Of a stretch of 37,464 nucleotides of DNA, positions 31,871-37,464 are shown in pieces. Position 1 is the stretch's first letter. Every line of letters begins with the position of its first letter. The position numbers were made by a program, and so were the translations under genes. Below the pieces are notes generated by a model. It saw only the letters and a program-made list of their open reading frames with translations. It searched no databases and was not told where the DNA came from. The DNA is taken from positions 1 through 37,464 of the forward strand of contig CAZPQQ010000027.1 in the NCBI GenBank assembly GCA_964588665.1, written 5' to 3'. The DNA is from UBA2160 sp964588665. GTDB taxonomy: Bacteria; Chloroflexota; Dehalococcoidia; Lucifugimonadales; UBA1123.

Positions 31871-32992
31871 TCAGGAAAGGATCTCTCGCAGACGTTGGGC
31901 GATGATCTGCTCGCCGTTTTCTTTGAGCGTCAGCATTCGGACAGCGAGTCCGTTGTCATCCTGGTGTTCCCTGACCCATATGCTCGGGTTCCCCGCTCGG
32001 AGCTCTTCGATGACCTCGGCCGCGGTCTTTCCGACGACGTCGGCGTCTATCTCGATGAACAGCCCCTCCGCCGGTTCGTCGGCGGGGTAGTCGGATAGCG
32101 TTATGCCGCCCACGCCCGCTAGATTGGACCGAAGAGCCGATATCCGCACCTCGTAGGCGGCGAAACGATCCTCGTGGTTCATGGTCAGCCACTCGCGAAG
32201 GGCGCCGTAGACGGCCACAACTTCCTGGCGGTCTACCTTCATGGGACGTCCGAAAGAGCGAACGGAAGTGTCCTCGAAACCAATGAAGCTATGAGTGCGG
32301 GCAATGTCCACGAGTTCCTTGCGGCCCGTGAGCACCCCGCTGGAGTTAACGGCCCCGAAGTACTTGGCGCCGTAAGCGACCAGGTCTGCGCCCATCTTCA
32401 CGTAAGCGCTGAGAAGATCTGTCGGGTACACCTGCCCTGCTGCGTCGACGATTATCGGCACGTCGTTGGCGTGGCCGACCTCGATGACAGTCTCGATCGG
32501 CAGCGCGCCGGGCGTGCGGTCTCCAGGCGCAAGGTAGTGGATCGCGGCGGTGTTGGGGCCGATAGCCGCCTCTAGCTGCTCGACGGTGGTCCGGTCTTCG
32601 TCGCCGATTTCCACGAGCTTGCCGCCCGGAATCGTCATGCATCGGTCGTACTTGACCCGAAGCTGGCGTTGGATCAGTATTTCGTTTCGCATCCCAGTTG
32701 TGTCCGGCATGCGCTCGATGTTGTCCCGGTTGTCGCCCGAAATGATCGCGGCCGCGCCAACGGCTAAAGCCGCGGAGCATCCCGATGTGACCAGAGCCGC
32801 TTCGACGCCGAGCATGTCAGCGATGCGGTGGCCGACGCTGTCCATCAGCTCACCGAGATTTACGTAGAACTCCTCGGAGTCGTCCATCAAGGCGCGCACC
32901 GCCTCGGAGGGCGTGCCGCCCCCGAGCAGCGTTCGATTGCCTTGAGCATTCAGCACGGGTCTGACGTTCAACTCTTCGAAGATGCTGACCAT
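31871..32992 (-). CDS. SelA-like PLP-dependent enzyme
   Basis: This 373-residue protein belongs to the SelA/DgaE branch of fold-type-I PLP enzymes. It opens FEELNVRPVLNAQGNRTLLGGG, as in family members annotated as selenocysteine synthase-like or D-glucosaminate-6-phosphate ammonia-lyase. VTSGCSAALAVGAAAII lies in the cofactor phosphate region, IVDAAGQVYP carries the Asp that touches the PLP ring, and the PLP-Lys is in LVAYGAKYFGAVNSSGVLTG. No tRNA-Sec, selB or selD is in the window, so a selenocysteine role is unlikely; an ammonia-lyase or similar reaction is more probable. GGAGG precedes ATG 32992. Confidence 0.85.
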   Translation of the reverse strand: MVSIFEELNVRPVLNAQGNRTLLGGGTPSEAVRALMDDSEEFYVNLGELMDSVGHRIADMLGVEAALVTSGCSAALAVGAAAIISGDNRDNIERMPDTTGMRNEILIQRQLRVKYDRCMTIPGGKLVEIGDEDRTTVEQLEAAIGPNTAAIHYLAPGDRTPGALPIETVIEVGHANDVPIIVDAAGQVYPTDLLSAYVKMGADLVAYGAKYFGAVNSSGVLTGRKELVDIARTHSFIGFEDTSVRSFGRPMKVDRQEVVAVYGALREWLTMNHEDRFAAYEVRISALRSNLAGVGGITLSDYPADEPAEGLFIEIDADVVGKTAAEVIEELRAGNPSIWVREHQDDNGLAVRMLTLKENGEQIIAQRLREILS

Positions 32993-33020
32993 GTGTGCCT
33001 CCCTCGGGCTGTCGGATTGC

Positions 33021-33054
33021 AGAATATTCTATGGCTACGGATGAACCTGCGCAA
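33021..33054 (-). promoter_or_regulatory. Promoter with overlapping palindrome for the SelA-like gene
   Basis: On the minus strand TTGCGC (33049-33054), a 17-base spacer and TAGAAT (33026-33031) form a promoter. The perfect palindrome AGAATATTCT (33021-33030) overlaps the -10 element, a typical place for a repressor operator. Confidence 0.5.
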
Positions 33055-33174
33055 CCCTCGGCGGACCGGACCTCATGATCGGAGTTCGACACGTCAGGGG
33101 CGGGCAAGCAAGCATCGGCGTATAATTACCAAATCGCCTGACGGACGGTGGCAGTGTGCAGCAGGAGGGCAATG

Positions 33175-33540
33175 ATGCCGGAAGGCCATGCGGTGGTGAC
33201 GGAGTACGCGGACGAACTGATCCAAACCCCTCGGGCACACTTGAGGCTTGAGCTCAAACAAGATGACGATGGTCTGTCGCTGGAGTATACAGGTCAGCTC
33301 CTCGCCAGGTGTCGACTGAGCAGGGAAGGCATGGTGGCTGGCGGATTCATGGCCAAAGCCCTCGGCGTGCCGATTCCTCCGATCGGAGAATCGGTGACTG
33401 CCCGGGTCTCAACGGGCGTGCTGTATCGTGCTCTGGGAATCTGTCAGTTGGATTTCGACGAGGACGCGTCGTACGTGCTCTTGGACCGCCTGCTGGACGA
33501 AGCCGAGATGCAACGGGGCGCCCGGAGCGACGCCGAGTAG
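33175..33540 (+). CDS. Unrecognised 121-residue protein
   Basis: I do not recognise this small acidic protein. It has no signal peptide or membrane helix. It contains LRLELKQDDDGLSLEYTGQLLARCRLS, then AGGFMAKALGVPIPPIGESVTARV, and a helical end (LLDRLLDEAEMQRGA). Good evidence that it is real comes from GGAGG at 33164-33168, spaced for ATG 33175 (33172 is an alternative), and TATAAT at 33121-33126 upstream. It is divergent from the SelA-like gene and precedes the MaoC genes, which have their own promoter, so a link to fatty-acid genes is only positional. Confidence 0.7.
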   Translation: MPEGHAVVTEYADELIQTPRAHLRLELKQDDDGLSLEYTGQLLARCRLSREGMVAGGFMAKALGVPIPPIGESVTARVSTGVLYRALGICQLDFDEDASYVLLDRLLDEAEMQRGARSDAE

Positions 33541-33549
33541 TCGCCCGCG

Positions 33550-33578
33550 TTGATTTGGCCTCCGGTTGGCTCTATAAT
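33550..33578 (+). promoter_or_regulatory. Promoter of the MaoC-plsX-fabG-fabL genes
   Basis: TTGATT (33550-33555), a 17-base spacer and TATAAT (33573-33578) make a good sigma70-type promoter, with transcription expected near 33585, about 40 bases before the first MaoC start. Confidence 0.65.
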
Positions 33579-33624
33579 CGTTGCGGATTTCACGATGCAC
33601 GAGAAGAGAGGTTGGTAGGCTTCT

Positions 33625-34050
33625 TTGCCTGTTGATTACGGGGCGCTCTCGCCTGGACAGACGATTTCACGGCACACCTACGTCATCGACGACGCCATGG
33701 TTGCTCGCTACGTGGGCGCCGTCCAAGACGAATCGCAAACGGCAAGCGCGCGCGATTTGGCGCCTCCGATGTCAATTGCGGCTCTGAGTCTGACAGGCGT
33801 GGTGCAAGACCTACAGATTCCGGGCGGGACGCTTCATGTCGGTCAGGAGTTCCAGTTTTCGGGAGCGGTTTCGCTGGGCGCGACGCTCGAGTGCGTGGCC
33901 ACGTTGAAGACGAACTCCATCCGCGGCGGTTGGAGGTTCATGGTGGTGGCCTCGGTTGTTACCGATAGCGAAGACCGGTTGGTGATGACCGGCAAGAGCA
34001 CCATCACGCTTCCTGAAAACCTCGCCGGCGGCGCCGGAGTCGAAGAGTGA
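33625..34050 (+). CDS. MaoC-like dehydratase, N-terminal type subunit
   Basis: This 141-residue hotdog-fold protein resembles FAS1-like/MaoC N-terminal dehydratase domains and HadA/HadC-type subunits. It opens VDYGALSPGQTISRHTYVIDDAMVARYVGAVQDES, and later GTLHVGQEFQFSGAVSLGATLECVATL fits the central strand pair. It lacks an obvious D..PIH active-site motif, as expected for the non-catalytic partner of a heterodimeric (R)-3-hydroxyacyl dehydratase. The start is TTG 33625. Its stop overlaps the start of the next MaoC gene by four bases (GTGA), implying coupled production of both subunits. Confidence 0.82.
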   Translation: MPVDYGALSPGQTISRHTYVIDDAMVARYVGAVQDESQTASARDLAPPMSIAALSLTGVVQDLQIPGGTLHVGQEFQFSGAVSLGATLECVATLKTNSIRGGWRFMVVASVVTDSEDRLVMTGKSTITLPENLAGGAGVEE

Positions 34051-34451
34051 ATCCGGGCGACGCGCTCCCAAGCGTCGAGAAATCCGTGACACAGGAGCGA
34101 GTCGAACGCTATGCTGAAGCGTCCGGTGACTTCAACCCGATACACGTCGACGAAGAATTCGCCTCACAGTCCCAGTTTGGCGGCAGAATTGCCCACGGGA
34201 TGATGATCGCGGCGACGATCTCAGAGATGATGACCGCCGCGTTCGGACGAGCCTGGCTCGAATCCGGTCGGATGAAGATCAGGTTTCGCGCTCCGGTGTT
34301 CCCGGGCGAACGAATTCGGGCCGGCGGCACTGTGAAATCGGTTCGAGAACGAGACGAAGGCGTAGAGATCGTATGTGCCGTCCAGGTGACCAAAGACAAT
34401 GGTGAGACCGCTATCAGCGGAGACGCCGCCGTCACCGTGGAGGCCGGATAA
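34047..34451 (+). CDS. MaoC-like (R)-hydratase, catalytic subunit
   Basis: This 134-residue protein has the R-specific hydratase motif YAEASGDFNPIHVDEEFA with the catalytic Asp and His, and FGGRIAHGMMIAATISEM, typical of MaoC/HadB-type enzymes. With the preceding subunit it probably removes water from 3-hydroxyacyl thioesters, filling the FabZ step of fatty-acid synthesis. GTG 34047 overlaps the previous stop. plsX starts 59 bases later, followed by fabG and fabL, which supports a biosynthetic rather than degradative role. Confidence 0.9.
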   Translation: MNPGDALPSVEKSVTQERVERYAEASGDFNPIHVDEEFASQSQFGGRIAHGMMIAATISEMMTAAFGRAWLESGRMKIRFRAPVFPGERIRAGGTVKSVRERDEGVEIVCAVQVTKDNGETAISGDAAVTVEAG

Positions 34452-34510
34452 TCCGCCATGCGTGTGGATTGTCGATTAGCGCCGATGTTTGAAGACGAGG
34501 AGGAATCGTA

Positions 34511-35530
34511 TTGACCGCTGAACAGAATCTGGTCAGGATCGCCGTGGATGCCATGGGCGGCGACAACGCGCCTGCCGAGATTGTCAAAGGAGCGGTTGAA
34601 TTCGCCAGGACCGGAAACGCCCAGATCCTGCTGGTCGGAGACGAAGACGCTTTGAATTCGGAATTGGCCGGGCTTGAGACCGATGGTCTGCCCGTGGCAG
34701 TCGTCCCGTCGGAAGGCGTTATCAGAGAAGGCGAGCCACCGGCGCTGGCGTTGCGGCAGAAGCCCAGAGCTTCCATAGTCGTCTCAACCAGGATGGTAAA
34801 ACGGGAACAAGCAGACGCAAGCGTTACCATGGGGTCCACCGGGGCGGCCATGGCGGCGGCGGCGGTCGTGCTTGGAATGACGAAAGGCGTGGAGCGTCCG
34901 GCGCTGGGCGGACCGATTCTCGGCACGGCGCCGAGAACGATGATCCTGGACGTTGGCACCAGTGTGGATTGCCGTCCCCAGCAGCTTGTCAGTTTCGCGG
35001 TGATCGGCGATGTCTTCGCCCGCCACTTCTGGAACATCGAACGACCGCGTGTGGCCCTCCTCAGCGTTGGCGCCGAGGCGGGTAAAGGCAACCGGCAAGT
35101 TCGCGAGACGACTGAATTATTGGAGAAGACCGGCCTGAACTTCGTGGGCAACGTGGAAGCGCACGAGCTGGCCAAAGGAGCGGTCGACGTCGCCGTATGC
35201 GATGGATTCGTCGGCAACATCGTCATGAAACTCACGGAGGGCATCGGAGACGCGATGGACGCCCGTCTCCGAGATCTGCTCGACGGCGCGCTGCCGCCCG
35301 ACGAAATCGACCGTTTAACCGCTGGCTTCCATGAACTGACCAATGTGGTCGAGAGGACCGGCGGAGGACCGTTGTTCGGAGTAAACGGCGTAACCGTGGT
35401 CGGACACGGGTCGGCGAAAGCCACCGCGGTGTATCGCGCCATCGGAGTGGCCAAGACCGCGGTCGAATCCGGCTACGTTCCTCAAATCAACCGAGACCTA
35501 GAGGCAGTCCACGCCAAACTTGAAGGATAA
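34511..35530 (+). CDS. plsX: Phosphate acyltransferase PlsX
   Basis: PlsX turns acyl-ACP into acyl-phosphate for phospholipid synthesis. The 339-residue protein has the family opening IAVDAMGGDNAPAEIVKGAVEFA, then DASVTMGSTGAAMAAA, the KGVERPALGGPI and DVGTSVDCRPQQLVSFA segments, and AVCDGFVGNIVMKLTEG followed by GGGPLFGVNGVTVVGHGSA. The start is TTG 34511 with GAGGAGG upstream. It is followed, 47 bases later, by fabG. plsX beside fab genes is a common bacterial arrangement, here with MaoC genes in front. Confidence 0.97.
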   Translation: MTAEQNLVRIAVDAMGGDNAPAEIVKGAVEFARTGNAQILLVGDEDALNSELAGLETDGLPVAVVPSEGVIREGEPPALALRQKPRASIVVSTRMVKREQADASVTMGSTGAAMAAAAVVLGMTKGVERPALGGPILGTAPRTMILDVGTSVDCRPQQLVSFAVIGDVFARHFWNIERPRVALLSVGAEAGKGNRQVRETTELLEKTGLNFVGNVEAHELAKGAVDVAVCDGFVGNIVMKLTEGIGDAMDARLRDLLDGALPPDEIDRLTAGFHELTNVVERTGGGPLFGVNGVTVVGHGSAKATAVYRAIGVAKTAVESGYVPQINRDLEAVHAKLEG

Positions 35531-35577
35531 TCTGGACACACGGACGAAATGACGTTCGGTCCGCGTCAGGAGGAGTC

Positions 35578-36330
35578 TTGGTCAAGTCCGACATTGAAGG
35601 CAAATTCGCACTCGTAACCGGCGCTTCGAAAGGCATCGGCAAGGCCATCGCCATGAAGCTGGCCGACGAAGGCGTCAACGTTGCGGTCAACTACAACCGC
35701 TCGGAGGACGCCGCCCACAAGGTGGTGGCCGATTTGGAGGCAGTGGGCGTCAAATCGATCGCGGTCCACGGAGACGTCAGCCAAGTCGATCAGGTCCAGG
35801 CCATGGTTGCCAGCGTGCAAGATGCGTGGGGCGGCATCGACATCCTGGTAAACAACGCGGGCATCATAAGCGACGGGTTGCTCGTGCGCATGTCCGACAC
35901 TGCTTGGGATGACGTCATGGGGACCAACCTAAACGGCACATTCCATTGCACCCGTGCGGTGCTGCGTCATATGATCCGCCAACGTTGGGGACGGATCATC
36001 AACATCGGATCGGTCGTCGGAATCAGAGGCAACATCGGACAGGTCAACTACTCTGCATCCAAGGCGGCGATCATCGGCTTCACCAAGGCGCTGGCCAAGG
36101 AAGTGGCAACCCGAAACATTACCGTCAACACGGTGACTCCCGGTTACATCAGCACCGACACCGTGGACGTGCTTCCTCAAGAAACCAAAGACCGCATCAT
36201 GACATGGATACCGCAAGGGCACTTCGGAGAAGTGGACGACGTGGCGCACCTGGTCGCCTACATCTCCAGCGAGCGTGCAAAATACCTAACCGGCCAAATC
36301 GTCAGCATCGACGGCGGGATGGCCATCTAG
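35578..36330 (+). CDS. fabG: 3-oxoacyl-[ACP] reductase
   Basis: FabG reduces 3-oxoacyl-ACP with NADPH during elongation. The 250-residue short-chain dehydrogenase has the cofactor motif TGASKGIG (about residues 14-21), NNAG at 92-95, and the catalytic set Asn117, Ser145, Tyr158 and Lys162 (YSASK). The C-terminus GQIVSIDGGMAI is FabG-like. The start is TTG 35578 with AGGAGGAG upstream. fabL follows nine bases after the stop, so the two reductases of the elongation cycle are tightly linked. A related 3-hydroxyacyl-CoA role cannot be excluded, but plsX and fabL favour fatty-acid synthesis. Confidence 0.94.
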   Translation: MVKSDIEGKFALVTGASKGIGKAIAMKLADEGVNVAVNYNRSEDAAHKVVADLEAVGVKSIAVHGDVSQVDQVQAMVASVQDAWGGIDILVNNAGIISDGLLVRMSDTAWDDVMGTNLNGTFHCTRAVLRHMIRQRWGRIINIGSVVGIRGNIGQVNYSASKAAIIGFTKALAKEVATRNITVNTVTPGYISTDTVDVLPQETKDRIMTWIPQGHFGEVDDVAHLVAYISSERAKYLTGQIVSIDGGMAI

Positions 36331-36339
36331 GCGGCTGCC

Positions 36340-37089
36340 ATGTCATTCGAAGGCAAGGTTGTGTTGGTCACCGGCGCGTCCAGGGGCATCGGGCGTGCGG
36401 TCGCGCTTGAGTTCGCGCGCCGCGGCGCCGACATCGCCTTCAACTACCTGCGGAACCACAAAGCCGCCTCCGCCGCCCAGGCAGACATCGAAGCCCTTGG
36501 AGTTCGATGTCTGAAGCTCAGAGCCCACTTGGGAGACGCCGAGAAGATCCGGGGCTTGTTTGCGCGCGTGCAGCAGGAATACGGCCGGCTCGACGTCCTG
36601 GTGAACAACGCGGCAACCGGCGTCCAACGCACGGCCTCCGAGTTGGAGGAGAAGCACTGGGACTGGACCATGGGGGTGAACGCCAAGGCGCCCTGGCTGT
36701 GCTCCGTGGAGGCTGCCCGCCTGATGCGTGACGGCGGCCATATCGTCAATCTCACCAGCGAAGGCTCTCGGCGCGTGCTGCCGTACTACTTCTCAGTCGG
36801 CACGTCGAAAGCGGCGCTTGAAGCGATCACGAGGTACCTGGCGATAGAATTGGCCGCGAAAAACATCTCGGTCAACGCGGTGTCCGGAGGCTACGTCGAG
36901 ACAGGCGCGCTAGACCATTTTCCCACGAAGGAACAGATGCTCGAGGCCGGCCGGGACACCCCTGTCGGGCGAATGGTCACCGTCGAAGACATCGCCGGGG
37001 TTGTCGCGTTCCTTTGCACCGAAGAGGCGAGCATGATCCGCGGCCAGGTGATTCTCGTCGACGGCGGAGTGACGCTGAAGGCGGAATAG
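36340..37089 (+). CDS. fabL: Enoyl-[ACP] reductase, FabL type
   Basis: This 249-residue short-chain dehydrogenase matches Bacillus FabL, the NADPH-dependent enoyl-ACP reductase, more closely than FabG. Besides TGASRGIG (residues 11-18) and NNAATGV, it has LEEKHWDWTMGVNAKA and ITRYLAIELAAKNISVNAVSGG, close to FabL in sequence. The catalytic pair is Tyr150-x6-Lys157 (YFSVGTSK), the FabL spacing, instead of the YxxxK of FabG. It catalyses the last step of the elongation cycle. ATG 36340 starts nine bases after fabG. No ACP, FabD or FabF gene is present in the window. Confidence 0.88.
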   Translation: MSFEGKVVLVTGASRGIGRAVALEFARRGADIAFNYLRNHKAASAAQADIEALGVRCLKLRAHLGDAEKIRGLFARVQQEYGRLDVLVNNAATGVQRTASELEEKHWDWTMGVNAKAPWLCSVEAARLMRDGGHIVNLTSEGSRRVLPYYFSVGTSKAALEAITRYLAIELAAKNISVNAVSGGYVETGALDHFPTKEQMLEAGRDTPVGRMVTVEDIAGVVAFLCTEEASMIRGQVILVDGGVTLKAE

Positions 37090-37256
37090 TCACTGCGCGG
37101 GGCTTGGCCCAAACACCGACACTACCGATCGTGGAGCGTCTCTGGTGCTCTGGTCCACCTGAGAGCTTGTGAACTTTTTGTACGCCCCCAATTTGAACAA
37201 CTTCCCAGAGCGGGACAGGTGTTGTACCAGCCCACCCTCCCGCATGGGTTGTCGAG

Positions 37257-37394
37257 CTGGGGGCACATCCCCCAGTCCCCTTGCCAGAGGGATTATCCCT
37301 CTGGACTCCCATGTTTGCCTCACGTCGGATCAATCCTGGGGTTGCAAGGGGCGAAGCCCATGCCGGGGAATGGGGGTGTCCCCAAGAATCCTTT
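37257..37394. repeat. Cluster of four short palindromes after fabL
   Basis: Four stem-loops are packed together: CTGGGGG/CCCCCAG (37257-37275); CCAGAGGGAT/ATCCCTCTGG around a central T (37284-37304); GGGC/GCCC about 37350; and TGGGG/CCCCA about 37371-37384. No gene is convincing in 37090-37464. The mosaic looks like a dispersed intergenic repeat that might also end the fab transcript. Confidence 0.6.
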
Positions 37395-37464
37395 CGGGCG
37401 GGCGGGTGGGACCAGCCACGATCCATTTGGAAGATCAAGCCCAATTTCCGTCAACAGTCGCCTT

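Noticed and set aside
31871..32992. Selenocysteine synthase role for the SelA-like gene
   Set aside because: No selB, selD or tRNA-Sec is nearby, and the family includes ammonia-lyases with the same features.
36977..37444. A 155-codon minus-strand frame at the right edge
   Set aside because: It covers palindromic repeats and the end of fabL; the translation is repeat-derived (GVQRDNPSGKGTGG) and not a known protein.

Overview
The window looks like a chromosome segment (moderate to high GC) from an uncultured member of the Chloroflexota, probably SAR202/Dehalococcoidia-like. That placement is an inference. It rests on a single-membrane style gene set (short-form YidC, lipoproteins with lipoboxes, no outer-membrane genes), a FabL-type enoyl reductase, frequent TTG starts with good ribosome binding sites, and dispersed repeats whose translated shadow begins MVRQAHHERE, which I recall from such genomes. 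No phage, transposase, integrase or CRISPR array is visible.

Layout. 1-3190 (+): end of an unknown gene, two DppB/DppC-type ABC permeases, and a D-2-hydroxyacid dehydrogenase broken by a one-base frameshift. 3264-4238: a stand-alone 5'-3' exonuclease and a tRNA-Arg(CCG) on the minus strand. 4341-5450 (+): a self-contained transcription unit with a near-consensus promoter, a structured leader, a collagen-like lipoprotein and a strong terminator. 5451-6441: about 1 kb without a convincing gene, holding a small repeat cluster. 9216-6442 (-): promoter, leader with an intrinsic-terminator-like hairpin, glmU and a CorC/HlyC CBS protein. 9496-12221 (+): DUF4178, tandem DUF350 and a TPR lipoprotein. 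21321-12272 (-): six closely packed genes, encoding a Cys-His-Asp transglutaminase/NAT-like protein, NspC, DUF3326, a divergent SecA, a Ser/Gly-rich lipoprotein and an orphan protein. 22333-26059 (+): rpmH, rnpA, yidD, a beta-propeller lipoprotein, yidC and jag. 26162-30301 (+): a PfkB kinase, two crotonases and an acyl-CoA ligase. 32992-30466 (-): a SelA-like PLP enzyme and serS. 33175-37089 (+): an orphan, two MaoC-type hydratases, plsX, fabG and fabL, followed by a cluster of palindromes.

The most unusual content is the pair of converging loci at 9.5-21.3 kb. A polyamine decarboxylase is co-transcribed with a SecA-type motor, DUF3326, a possible acyl/amine transferase or cysteine peptidase, and a lipoprotein. 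It faces DUF4178/DUF350 genes, families that elsewhere occur with polyamine-synthesis and envelope-stress genes. I suggest an envelope-associated, polyamine-linked system, but its function cannot be read from sequence alone. Other points of interest are a candidate attenuator in front of glmU, a 104-nt yidC/jag overlap, and a fatty-acid gene set that combines MaoC hydratases with FabL.
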